Of a stretch of DNA of 64,000 nucleotides, positions 1 to 12,597 are shown piece after piece. The DNA lies in the NCBI RefSeq assembly GCF_040676615.1, contig NZ_JBFAPI010000006.1, positions 381,899-445,898 on the forward strand, given 5' to 3'. Made by a program: the position numbers and the translations under genes. Every line of letters begins with the position of its first letter. Position 1 is the stretch's first letter. The notes under the pieces are model-generated. The model was not told the DNA's origin and ran no database searches. It was given only the letters and a program-made list of their open reading frames with translations. The DNA is from Asanoa sp040676615 (GTDB lineage Bacteria > Actinomycetota > Actinomycetes > Mycobacteriales > Micromonosporaceae).

Positions 1-2
1 GC

Positions 3-1112
3 AACGACCTGGCCGAGCGGCTGACCGCCGGCCCGCTGTCCTGGCCCGACGCGGCGTCGATCGCGGCCCAGGTGGCCGCCGGGCTGGCCGCCGCGCACGC
101 GGCCGGCGTGGTGCACTGCGACATCAAGCCGGGCAACGTGATGCTGACGGCGACCGGCGTCAAGATCCTCGACTTCGGCATCGCCGGGCTGGCCGGGGTC
201 AGCTCCGACGACAAGGTCCGCTACGGCACCCTCGGCTACCTCGCGCCCGAGCGCCTGGCCGGCGCCGAGCCGACGGCGGCCGGCGACGTCTACAGCGTCG
301 GCGTGCTGCTCGCCGAGGCGCTGGTGGGCCGGCGGCCCGAGTCCAGCCGCGGCGTGGCCAGCTTCCCGGTGCTGCCGGGCGTGCCGGCGGCACTGACCCG
401 CATCGGCACCGCGTGCCTGGCCGCCGACCCCTCGCTCCGGCCGTCGGCCGCGGAGTTGGCCGGGGCGCTGACCGGCCTGGCCACCGCGCCGGCGTCCGGC
501 CGCGCGGTGGTCGCCGCGCCGACGACCGCGCTCAGCCGCCTCGACCATCCCGATCAAGGCGCCATCGTGGGTGCCGGTGCCGGTGCCGGTGCCGGTGCCG
601 GTGCCGGTGCCTGGGCCGCCGGGCCCCGCGGGCCGATGCGCGCCGTGGCCATCGGCGCGCTCGCCGCGGTGATCGTGGTGGTCGCGATCGTGCTGGCGAT
701 CGTGGCCAGCCCGTCCGGCGGCACCACGCCCGGCGGCGGGGGAGTGGCACAGGCGGGCGCCAGCCCACAGCCACCGGTCGGGGGCGACGTCGAGGCCGCG
801 CCGACGACCGACCCGCCCACGCCGACCGCCCCGGCCGACCGCGACGAGGTGCTCGACCAGTTCGAGGCGGCGCTCGCCCAGGCGGTCGACGACGGCAAGG
901 TCGACGAGAAGGCCGCCAAGCGGATCGAGGATCGCCTCGACGACCTCCGCGAGGCCGTCTCCCGCGGTCGCGACGCCGCCGACAAGGCCCGCGACCTCCG
1001 CGGCGAGGTGCTCCGCGACCGCAACAAGGAGCACGTCGACGAACTGGTCCGGCGTCAGTTGCTGCGGCTCCTGATCCCGTTCAACAGCGACGGCGACGAC
1101 GACGAGGGTTGA
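3..1112 (+). CDS. Serine/threonine protein kinase, 3' part (5' end outside window)
   Basis: Transmembrane receptor-type (PknB-like) kinase whose N-lobe lies upstream of the window; the frame is open from base 3. Visible are the catalytic loop HCDIKPGN (bases 114-137) and DFG (171-179), followed by the rest of the C-lobe. The residue before the catalytic Asp is Cys, not the usual Arg, so this looks like a non-RD kinase. After the kinase domain comes an Ala/Gly linker made by seven GGTGCC copies, one membrane helix (about bases 649-712), a Pro/Thr-rich stretch and a charged, helix-forming extracellular tail ending in an acidic cluster. No PASTA repeats are visible. It ends 3 bp before the convergent tex gene. 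Kinase assignment is firm; the signal sensed is unknown. Confidence 0.9.
   Translation, partial: NDLAERLTAGPLSWPDAASIAAQVAAGLAAAHAAGVVHCDIKPGNVMLTATGVKILDFGIAGLAGVSSDDKVRYGTLGYLAPERLAGAEPTAAGDVYSVGVLLAEALVGRRPESSRGVASFPVLPGVPAALTRIGTACLAADPSLRPSAAELAGALTGLATAPASGRAVVAAPTTALSRLDHPDQGAIVGAGAGAGAGAGAGAWAAGPRGPMRAVAIGALAAVIVVVAIVLAIVASPSGGTTPGGGGVAQAGASPQPPVGGDVEAAPTTDPPTPTAPADRDEVLDQFEAALAQAVDDGKVDEKAAKRIEDRLDDLREAVSRGRDAADKARDLRGEVLRDRNKEHVDELVRRQLLRLLIPFNSDGDDDEG
570..611 (+). repeat. Seven tandem GGTGCC hexamers inside the kinase gene
   Basis: Perfect 6-bp direct repeats encoding alternating Gly-Ala in the juxtamembrane linker. A change in copy number would stay in frame. Confidence 0.9.
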
Positions 1113-1115
1113 GCC

Positions 1116-3851
<2,736 letters not shown>

Positions 3852-3913
3852 TCTGCCGGACCGGTTCGTTTCACGTGGCCAGTGGGTAGAAGCCACACCG
3901 AGGGAGGTACGTG

Positions 3914-5125
3914 ATGCTGGCCGAGCGACTACGCGATGTCGCGCCCGACGCCCTGGTCGAGGTCGTCGACCACCACGTCCGTTCCGAGCTGGGTGGGCTG
4001 CGCGCCGACGTGCTGCTGGCCGACTACCGGATCGCCGGCCTGTGGCCGGTGTTGCGCCCCGACGACCCGACCCAGGGCCTGCTGGCCGAGCAGACCTTCG
4101 CCGCGCGCTGCTTCGCCCGCCAGGAGCCGATGGTCGAGGACGTGCCCGAGACGCCGGGCGTACGCCAGTATGTCCCGCTCACGGTCTGGGGTGAGCGCCT
4201 CGGCATCCTGGTCGCCGACTTTCCGGCGCGGCCCGACGACGCCACGGTGCGGCACTGTCGCGCGATCGCCGACGACCTGGCGGTCGCGTTGCGGGCGGCC
4301 GACCGTGACACCGACCGCTACCGCTTGGCCCGGCGCCGCCAGCGCCTCTCGATGGCCGCCGAGATGCAGTGGGACCTGCTGCCCGGGCGGTGTGTGACCG
4401 ATCATGGCTACGTGCTGGCCGGCCAGTTGGAGCCGGCCTACCGCACCTCCGGCGACAACTTCGACTGGGCGGTCAACCGCGGCCGGTTGACCGTGACGGT
4501 GGTCAACGGCAACGGCACCGGGCTCGCCGCCTCGGCGTTGACCTCGCTCGCGGTCAACGCGATGCGCAACGCCCGCCGGTCCGGCGGCACGCTCGTCGAA
4601 CAGGCCGAACTCGCGTCGGACACGCTGTTCGCGGCCCATCGCGGCACGCGGCCGATCGAGGCGCTGTTGCTGGAGTACGACGCCGGCAGCGGCCACGTGA
4701 AGGCGGTCGACGCCGGCTCGCCGCGGGCCTGGCGGGTCCGGGACGGCGCGGTCGCTCCGGTCGTGCTGGAGGAGCAACTGCCGTTGGGCATGTTCGAGGA
4801 GAACCGCTATGGCGTGCAGACCTTCGAACTGTCCGTCGGCGACCGGCTGTTCGTGGTCAGCGACGGCGTCCACTGCGCGGCGCCCGGCGGCCGCGAGTCC
4901 TATGGCCAGCGGCACCTGGCCGCCGCCTTCCGGTCGGCCCGGCTCTCCCCGCCCGCCCAGGCGATCGGCGCGGTGATGCGGGCATTGCACGACTATCACG
5001 GCGACATCGAGCTCGAAGACGACGCGGTGATCGTCTGCCTGGACCGCACCCATCCCGTCGACGGGACCGCGGGCGTTGTGGATCAGACCACTCCGGAGCG
5101 CATGGTCGAGGCGGCGCCAGGGTAA
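3914..5125 (+). CDS. SpoIIE/RsbU-type PP2C phosphatase with N-terminal sensory region
   Basis: Cytoplasmic protein of 403 residues. The first ~140 residues look like a GAF-type sensory region, a short helical linker follows, then a SpoIIE-type phosphatase domain. Such enzymes dephosphorylate anti-anti-sigma factors in partner-switching networks. The first metal motif survives as SGDNFDW, the SDG motif as VVSDGV and the last as EDDAVIVCLD. The motif normally reading D-x-x-GHG is VNGNGTG, so one metal-binding Asp appears replaced. Start: ATG 3914 lies 7 nt after GGGAGG; a GTG at 3911 is also possible. A MarR gene follows after 31 bp, suggesting co-transcription. Activity may be reduced; the fold call is secure. 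Confidence 0.82.
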   Translation: MLAERLRDVAPDALVEVVDHHVRSELGGLRADVLLADYRIAGLWPVLRPDDPTQGLLAEQTFAARCFARQEPMVEDVPETPGVRQYVPLTVWGERLGILVADFPARPDDATVRHCRAIADDLAVALRAADRDTDRYRLARRRQRLSMAAEMQWDLLPGRCVTDHGYVLAGQLEPAYRTSGDNFDWAVNRGRLTVTVVNGNGTGLAASALTSLAVNAMRNARRSGGTLVEQAELASDTLFAAHRGTRPIEALLLEYDAGSGHVKAVDAGSPRAWRVRDGAVAPVVLEEQLPLGMFEENRYGVQTFELSVGDRLFVVSDGVHCAAPGGRESYGQRHLAAAFRSARLSPPAQAIGAVMRALHDYHGDIELEDDAVIVCLDRTHPVDGTAGVVDQTTPERMVEAAPG

Positions 5126-5156
5126 GTCAGCGTCTTGTCAACGGAGGCGCGACGGA

Positions 5157-5618
5157 ATGGACCGCGCGGCGAACCTGGCCAGTTCCATCGAGGCGGCCTC
5201 TGAGGCGCTGGTCAGCGTCCTGGAGGCGGCGCGCACGCGTCAGGAGTCGCCGGTCTCGCCGACCCAGGTCCGGGTTTTATCGATCATCAACGTGCGGCCG
5301 GACACCAACGTCAACCGGCTCGCCGAGATCCTTGACGTGGTGCCCTCGTCGGCCAGCCGGCTCTGCGACCGGCTGGAGGCGGTCGGTTTGCTGCGCCGGG
5401 CGGCCGACGAGCGCGACCGGCGCGAGGTGCGCCTCGTGCTGACCGCCGCCGGCGCGACGGTGCTGCGCGAACTGCGCGAACGCCGCGCCCAAGCGGTGCA
5501 GGCGGTGCTCGACCGGATGCCGCACCGGGCCCAGCACGACCTGCTGGTCGCCCTGCTGGCATTCGGCCACGCGGCGGCACAGATCCAGGCCGAGTCGACC
5601 GAGCCGCGGACCGCCTAG
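5157..5618 (+). CDS. MarR family transcriptional regulator
   Basis: 153-residue winged-helix regulator. The recognition region VNRLAEILDVVPSSASRLCD and the wing with DERDRREVRL are typical MarR features. ATG 5157 is preferred because GGAGG sits about 10 nt upstream. It follows the SpoIIE-like phosphatase by 31 bp on the same strand, so both probably belong to one transcript. Its 3' end overlaps the convergent APH-fold gene by 4 bp. The ligand and targets cannot be read from the sequence. Confidence 0.88.
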   Translation: MDRAANLASSIEAASEALVSVLEAARTRQESPVSPTQVRVLSIINVRPDTNVNRLAEILDVVPSSASRLCDRLEAVGLLRRAADERDRREVRLVLTAAGATVLRELRERRAQAVQAVLDRMPHRAQHDLLVALLAFGHAAAQIQAESTEPRTA

Positions 5619-6487
5619 CGACGCACGGCCCGCGCCGCGGTGGCGAGGATCAGGTCGATCTGCGCGGCGGCACCGGCGTGGCCCGCGTCTGCGGCCAGCA
5701 GGATCAGGGCTTTCCAGAGCGCCCAGCCGCGGCCGCGTTGCCAGGTGGCGTCGTCGGTGCGCAGGGCGGTGCGGAAGGCGCTCCGGGACGCGGCGTCCAG
5801 GAAGGTCCAGGCGATCACCAGGTCGCAGGCCGGGTCGCCGACGCCGGACGTGCCGAAGTCGATGACTCCCGCGAGCCGGCCGTCGCGGACCAGCAGGTTG
5901 CCGTTGGCGACGTCGCCGTGGAACCAGACCGGCTCGCCGTGCCACTCGGCGGCCAGCGCGGCCTCCCACTCGCCGGTGGCCGCCGCGGCGTCCACCTGCC
6001 CGTCAAGGGCCGCGATCGCCCGCCGGGTCTCGTCGTCGTAGTGGTGCAGCCCGGCGCCCCGCCAGAAGCTGTGCTCGCCGGCTGCGGGTTCGCCGCCGGT
6101 GTCGACGGCCTGCAGCGCGGCCAGAAAACGGGCGAGGTCGACCGCGAACGCGGTCAGGTCGGTGATCGTCTCCCGGCTGGCGGTGTCACCGTCGAGCCAG
6201 CGGTTGACCGACCACGGCCACGGATAGCCGGCGCCGGGCCGGCCCTGGGCGAGCGGGACGGGAATCGGTTGCGGCAGGTGCGGCGCGAGCACCGGCAGCC
6301 AGCGCTGCTCCTTGGCCACGCTCGCCACATAGCCCTCGGCGCTGGGCAGTCGCACCGACATCGCGTCGCCGAGGTGGAAGGTCCGGTTGTCGTTGCCGCC
6401 GACCGCGACCGGCCGCACCGGCAGGTCGGCCCACTGCGGGAACTGCTCGGCGACCAGGGTGCGGACGAGATCGGCGTCAATGATCAT
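5615..6487 (-). CDS. Aminoglycoside phosphotransferase (APH) family protein
   Basis: 290-residue small-molecule kinase fold. The catalytic loop WFHGDVANGNLLV and the metal-binding VIDFGTSGVGDPACDL segment are intact, and a nucleotide-binding N-lobe is present. ATG 6487 (MIIDADLV) is chosen over an upstream in-frame start because the conserved region begins there. Family members phosphorylate antibiotics, choline-like compounds or sugars; the substrate cannot be told from sequence. It is monocistronic, convergent with the MarR gene. Confidence 0.85.
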   Translation of the reverse strand: MIIDADLVRTLVAEQFPQWADLPVRPVAVGGNDNRTFHLGDAMSVRLPSAEGYVASVAKEQRWLPVLAPHLPQPIPVPLAQGRPGAGYPWPWSVNRWLDGDTASRETITDLTAFAVDLARFLAALQAVDTGGEPAAGEHSFWRGAGLHHYDDETRRAIAALDGQVDAAAATGEWEAALAAEWHGEPVWFHGDVANGNLLVRDGRLAGVIDFGTSGVGDPACDLVIAWTFLDAASRSAFRTALRTDDATWQRGRGWALWKALILLAADAGHAGAAAQIDLILATAARAVRR

Positions 6488-6568
6488 CGCGACGATATTC
6501 GGCCAGACGGCCCGGCGTGGCAACCGGTTTACCGCTGCGCTTCGTCACGATCTCGGCGAGAATGAACC

Positions 6569-6718
6569 ATGGCATCGATGGCAGACCGGCTCCGCGACTT
6601 CCTGCGCAGCCCCCGCGGGCAGAAGCTCGTGCGGCAGGGTCAGGCGCAACTCAGCAAACCGGAGAACCAGCGCCGGCTTCAGCAACTCGCCAACCGGCTA
6701 CGCGGCCGCCAGCGCTGA
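6569..6718 (+). CDS. Small basic helical protein, 49 residues
   Basis: Short reading frame starting at ATG 6569, with an alternative in-frame ATG at 6578 giving MADRLRDFLRSPRGQKLV. The product is strongly basic, rich in Gln, Arg and Leu, and predicted to be two amphipathic helices; no signal peptide or membrane helix. From memory of the family, similar 40-60 residue proteins with an SPxG(R/Q)-KLV-type core occur widely in actinomycetes without known function. It ends 59 bp before the adenosine-deaminase-like gene. Confidence 0.6.
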   Translation: MASMADRLRDFLRSPRGQKLVRQGQAQLSKPENQRRLQQLANRLRGRQR

Positions 6719-6777
6719 CGCCCGGCCCCGAAAACCAGCGGCGCCCGGGCCGCCACTGCGGCTAGTCTGCCCAGGCC

Positions 6778-7746
6778 ATGACCGAGTTGCCGCCCGTCGC
6801 ACACCTGCACGTCCACCTGGAGAGTGCGGTCCGCTGGGCGACCCTGGCCGAGATCGCGGCCGCCAACGGCATCGCGTTCCCCGACCACCTGCGCGGCGGC
6901 GCGCACCGCTTCACGTCGTTCACCGACTTCTTCGACCAGAACCACCTCGTCCGCGAGATCCTTCGCACCCCCGACGACTTCCGCCGGGTCGCCGTCGAGT
7001 TCTGCGCCGACCAGGTCGCCCAGGGCGTCGGCTACGTCGAGGTCTCCTTCACCGCGGCCGCACACGGCGAGCGCCTGGGCGACCTCGACATGCCCCTGTC
7101 CGCGGTGCTCGACGGCCTGGCCGAGGGCGGCGAACGCCACGGCCTGGCCTGGCGGGTCATCCTCGACACGTCCCGGCGCCGCTCGGTCGAGCGGGCCTGG
7201 CGCACTCTCGACCTGGCCCGCAAGCACGACGGTGTCGTCGGTGTCGGCCTGGCCGGCGACGAGGATTTTCCGGCGGCCCCGTTCGCGGCGGTCTTCGCCG
7301 AGGCCCGCGAGGCCGGCCTGCACGTCGTCCACCACGCCGGCGAGGCGGCCGGTCCGGCCAGCATCCGCGAGGCCCTCGACGTCGGCCTGGCGGAGCGCCT
7401 GGGCCACGGCATCCGCGTGCTCGACGACCCCGACCTGGTGGCCGAGGTCCGCGAACGCGGCATCCCGCTGGAGGTCTGCCCGACCTCCAACGTGGCGCTC
7501 GGGTTCGCGCCGTCGCTGGCGGAGCACCCGCTGCCCCGGCTCCGCGCGGCCGGCCTGGCGGTCACCCTCAACACCGACATCCCGGAAATGATCCACACCA
7601 CCCTGCGCGACGAGTACGCGGCCGCGGCCCGCGAGTTCGCCTGGACCGCCGACGACCTGGCCGATCTGGCCCGCACCTCGATCGACGCGTCATTCGCCGA
7701 CCCCGCCACCAAGGCCCGCCTACACAGCGGCCTGGCACTTGCCTAG
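6778..7746 (+). CDS. Adenosine deaminase-like amidohydrolase
   Basis: 322-residue TIM-barrel metallohydrolase of the adenosine/AMP deaminase family. Metal ligands H11 and H13 lie in HLHVHLES, the catalytic His/Glu in HHAGEAAG, a further ligand region in RLGHGIRVLD, and the last metal-binding Asp in LNTDIPEM. Classical adenosine deaminases have two adjacent Asp here (TDDP), the second contacting purine N7; this protein has Ile. The usual HLDG/HLEG also reads HLES. Both changes suggest another purine or purine-like substrate (inference). Probably cytoplasmic nucleoside salvage. Convergent with the carboxymuconolactone-decarboxylase-like gene. Confidence 0.85.
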   Translation: MTELPPVAHLHVHLESAVRWATLAEIAAANGIAFPDHLRGGAHRFTSFTDFFDQNHLVREILRTPDDFRRVAVEFCADQVAQGVGYVEVSFTAAAHGERLGDLDMPLSAVLDGLAEGGERHGLAWRVILDTSRRRSVERAWRTLDLARKHDGVVGVGLAGDEDFPAAPFAAVFAEAREAGLHVVHHAGEAAGPASIREALDVGLAERLGHGIRVLDDPDLVAEVRERGIPLEVCPTSNVALGFAPSLAEHPLPRLRAAGLAVTLNTDIPEMIHTTLRDEYAAAAREFAWTADDLADLARTSIDASFADPATKARLHSGLALA

Positions 7747-7754
7747 GTCGCGGT

Positions 7755-7769
7755 TCGGCGGTTCGCCGA
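7755..7769. terminator. Possible bidirectional terminator stem-loop
   Basis: TCGGCG-GTT-CGCCGA gives a 6-bp stem with a 3-nt loop between two convergent genes. No T-tract follows. Confidence 0.3.
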
Positions 7770-7782
7770 GCGGTCGTCGCGG

Positions 7783-8187
7783 CTACGCGACCGGGAGCAG
7801 GCCGCGGTCCGCGAAGACCTTCTTGGCCGCGAACACGGCGTTGAGGGCGCGCGGGAAGCCGCAGTAGACCGCCGAGTGCAGGAAGACCTCGATGATCTGC
7901 TGCGGCGTCAGGCCGACGTTGAGTGCGGCGTTGACGTGCACGTCCAGTTGCGGCTCGCAGCCCCCGAGGGCGGTCAGCATTCCGAGCGTCACCAGCTGAC
8001 GGTCGCGGGGCTCCAGGCCGGGCCGGGCATAGATCTCGCCGAACCCCCAGGCCACGACCTGGTGCCCCAACTCCGGCGCGATGTCGGCCAGCGCCTCGAT
8101 GACCTTCGCGCCGGCCTCGCCGTCGATCCGGTCGAGTATTTCCTTGCCCTGGTCGAAACGCTCCTGACGGGAGGTTCTCTCGCTCAC
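7783..8187 (-). CDS. Carboxymuconolactone decarboxylase family protein
   Basis: 134-residue AhpD-like all-helical protein. The core DRQLVTLGMLTALGG and the QIIEVFLHSAVYCGFPRALN segment match the PcaC/CMD family. There is no CxxC pair as in AhpD, so peroxidase activity is unlikely. No protocatechuate-pathway genes flank it; a stand-alone detoxification or decarboxylase role is inference. GTG 8187 is supported by AAGGAG 7 nt upstream. Its promoter region carries two palindromes (see 8202-8251). Confidence 0.85.
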   Translation of the reverse strand: MSERTSRQERFDQGKEILDRIDGEAGAKVIEALADIAPELGHQVVAWGFGEIYARPGLEPRDRQLVTLGMLTALGGCEPQLDVHVNAALNVGLTPQQIIEVFLHSAVYCGFPRALNAVFAAKKVFADRGLLPVA

Positions 8188-8201
8188 GATCCGGCTCCTT
8201 C

Positions 8202-8251
8202 GTTCTGGTGATCAGCCAGAACACTAGGAGTTGGAGCGCGCTCTAGGTCAA
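8202..8251 (-). promoter_or_regulatory. Promoter with two palindromic operators upstream of the CMD-family gene
   Basis: Read on the - strand: -35-like TTGACC (8246-8251), 19-nt spacer, -10-like TAGTGT (8221-8226). A 10-bp perfect palindrome GAGCGCGCTC (8234-8243) lies in the spacer and resembles TetR-type operators. A 7-bp-armed inverted repeat GTTCTGG/CCAGAAC (8202-8222) covers the expected start site. The -35 overlaps the 3' end of sdhB. No TetR gene is adjacent. Confidence 0.5.
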
Positions 8252-8990
8252 ACCTTGTGGATGGCGGAGCCGAGGACGTCGCGGTTGAGGGAGCCGATCA
8301 CGGTCAGCGGGATGCCCTTCGGGCAGACCGCGGTGCACTCGCCGGTGTTGGTGCAGCCGCCGAAGTCGGCCGCGTCGTGCGCGGCCAGCATCGCGGTCGC
8401 GCGGCCGGCCCGTTCCGGCTGGCCCTGGGGCAGGGCGCCGAGGTGGGCGACCTTCGCGGCGGTGAACAGCATCGCCGAGCCATTGGGGCACGCCGCCACG
8501 CACGCGCCGCAGCCGATGCAGGCCGCCGCCTCGAACGCGGCGTCCGCGGCCGGCTTCGGCACCGGGGTGGCGTGCGCGTCCGGGGCGCTGCCGGTCGGTG
8601 CCGAGATGTAGCCGCCGGCCTGGATGATGCGGTCGAACGCGCCGCGGTCGACGACCAGGTCCTTGACCACCGGGAAGGCCCGGGCCCGCCACGGCTCGAC
8701 GTCGATCGTGTCGCCGTCCTTGAAATGGCGCATGTGCAACTGGCAGGCGGTGGTCAGCTTCTGCGGGCCGTGCGCCACGCCGTTGATGACCATTCCGCAG
8801 GCGCCGCAGATGCCCTCGCGACAGTCGTGGTCGAACGCCACCGGCTCCTCGCCGGCCGTGGTGAGCTGCTCGTTGAGCACGTCGAGGACCTCGAGGAACG
8901 ACATGTCCGGCGAGATGTCATCGACCTTGTAGGACACCATCGAACCGCGGGTCTCGCGGTCCTGCTGGCGCCAGATGCGCAGGGTCAGTT

Positions 8991-8994
<4 letters not shown>
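8248..8994 (-). CDS. sdhB: Succinate dehydrogenase iron-sulfur subunit
   Basis: 248-residue iron-sulfur subunit carrying electrons from SdhA to quinone in the inner-membrane complex II. [2Fe-2S] ligands are in CREGICGACG with a downstream Cys in LTTACQLHM; [4Fe-4S]/[3Fe-4S] ligands are in CIGCGACVAACPNG and CTNTGECTAVCPKG. GTG 8994 overlaps the sdhA stop codon as GTGA, showing translational coupling. Gene order on the - strand is sdhC-sdhA-sdhB, the actinobacterial/Bacillus-like arrangement with one large membrane subunit. Confidence 0.96.
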
Positions 8995-10927
<1,933 letters not shown>

Positions 10928-10931
<4 letters not shown>

Positions 10932-11629
10932 GCGGGTCCCACCCATCCGACGAGAACAGCGAACGGCACCACGAGGAAGCCGGCGCTGAGGAGGATCGCG
11001 AAGGCGAGCGCGGCCACCCGGGCCCGCCGCTCGCCTTTCGCGGTGCGCTGTCCGAGCGTGCGCAGGGCACTGAACAGGCCATGGCGTACGTGGAAACCGA
11101 TCGCGACGATGGCCAGCGCGTAGAAGAGGGTGACCGGCCAGCGGCTCGGCGCGAAGTCGGCGACGACGTTGGCGTAGGGATGCGCCGCGTCGCCGACCGG
11201 GTTGACCGTGCCGGCGGTCAGGTCGAGCAGGTGCCAGACGATGAACAGCAGGATGATCACGCCGCCCCAGCGCATCGTGCGGGCCGCGTAGCTGCCCTGC
11301 ACCTTGGGGCGGTGGGCGTAGGCGACCGGGCGGGCGCGCTTGGCGCGCAGCGCGAGCGTGGTGGCCGCCCATGCGTGCCCGATCACCGCGGCGGTGAGCA
11401 CGCCGCGCTGGATCCAGAGGTACCAGACGTGCGGGACCACCGGATAGCCGATCGTGCGCAGCCAGTGCGCGTAGTTGTCGAACGAGTCGGCACCGAAGAA
11501 GATTTTGAGGTTGCCTACCATGTGCGCGACCAGGAACAGCAGCAGGAGCAGGCCGGATACGGCCATGACGGCCTTGGCGCCCACCGTCGACCGGTAGATC
11601 GCCTTTGTACGTGTCGCCGCTGCCACCAT
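10928..11629 (-). CDS. sdhC: Succinate dehydrogenase cytochrome b subunit
   Basis: 233-residue membrane anchor with about five helices, starting with VMAVSGLLLLLFLVAHMVGN. His residues in the helices (VAHM, VIGHAWA, IVWHLLD, GFHVRHG) are candidate ligands for heme b, as in Bacillus-type SdhC. It is the first gene of the sdhCAB operon, 78 bp from the divergent LysR gene. ATG 11629 is the only good start. Confidence 0.93.
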
Positions 11630-11688
11630 GCTGCCGACGCTAGGTTGACCTCACATGATGCGTCCAATGCATGGCGATACTGGTGTCA

Positions 11689-11703
11689 ATAGCGTTAAGC
11701 TAT
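11689..11703. promoter_or_regulatory. LysR-type T-N11-A box between sdhC and lysR
   Basis: The inverted repeat ATAGC-GTTAA-GCTAT fits the LysR consensus T-N11-A exactly. TAAGCT (11696-11701), placed at -12 to -7 from ATG 11708, would serve as a -10 for a leaderless lysR transcript, so binding here would repress lysR. On the other strand TTGACA (11684-11689) is a possible -35 for sdhC, but no good -10 follows at 17 nt. Confidence 0.5.
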
Positions 11704-11707
11704 CAAT

Positions 11708-12586
11708 ATGCGCCTGGAGCAGCTGCGATCCTTCGTGGCGGTGGCCGAACTACGACATTTCACCCAAGCGGCCGTCGCTGTCGGTGTGGCGCAGCCCTCA
11801 CTCAGTAAGCAGATTCACAGCCTCGAAGCCGAGCTCGGGGCGCCGCTGTTCACCCGCCTGCCGTCCGAGGTGGAGCTGACCCCGGCCGGCGAGGCGCTGC
11901 TGCCGCTGGCACAACGGATCCTGGCCGACGCCGAGACCGCTCACCGCGAAGTGCGAAACCTGGTCGGCCTGACCAGCGGCCGGGTGCGGCTCGGTGCGAC
12001 GCCGAGCCTGTGCACCTCGCTCGCGCCGCGGGTGCTGCGCCGCTTCCACACCGCCCATCCCGGCATCGAGCTGCGGGTGGCCGAGGGCGGCTCGCAGGAG
12101 CTGGTCCGGTCGCTCTCGCACGGCGAGCTCGACCTGGCCCTGGTGGTGCTGCCCGCGACCGGCATCGACCCCGCGTTGGAGGCCGCGCCGATCCTGGAGG
12201 AGGCGCTGGTCGTGGCGGCGGCGGTGCGTACGGTGCTGCCCGACCCGATGCGCGTCGACGACCTGCGCGACCGGCCGCTGGTGATGTTCCGGCCCGGCTA
12301 CAACCTGCGCGACGACGCCCTCGACGCCTGCCGCCGGGCGGGCTTCGAGCCGACGTTCGCGGTCGAGGGCGGCGAGCTCGACGCGGTGCTCGAGTTCGTC
12401 GAGGCCGGCCTGGGCCTGGCCGTGGTGCCGGAGATGGTGCTGGCCAACCGCCCCGGCCTGCGCGCCGTGCCGCTGGCACCACCGGGCCTGCGCCGGACGA
12501 TCGCGCTCGCCCAGCGCCGGGGTGTCTCGCTGACCCACGCCGCGTCGGCGCTGCGGGACGTGATCCTCGCCGACGTTTGTCCGTAG
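11708..12586 (+). CDS. LysR family transcriptional regulator
   Basis: 292 residues: winged helix-turn-helix in residues 1-60 (LRHFTQAAVAVGVAQPSLSK), then a periplasmic-binding-protein-like effector domain. It is divergent from sdhCAB, sharing a 78-bp region with one T-N11-A box, so it probably controls itself and possibly sdh (inference). There is no Shine-Dalgarno before ATG 11708, consistent with a leaderless mRNA. Confidence 0.9.
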   Translation: MRLEQLRSFVAVAELRHFTQAAVAVGVAQPSLSKQIHSLEAELGAPLFTRLPSEVELTPAGEALLPLAQRILADAETAHREVRNLVGLTSGRVRLGATPSLCTSLAPRVLRRFHTAHPGIELRVAEGGSQELVRSLSHGELDLALVVLPATGIDPALEAAPILEEALVVAAAVRTVLPDPMRVDDLRDRPLVMFRPGYNLRDDALDACRRAGFEPTFAVEGGELDAVLEFVEAGLGLAVVPEMVLANRPGLRAVPLAPPGLRRTIALAQRRGVSLTHAASALRDVILADVCP

Positions 12587-12597
12587 AGTGTCCGAAC

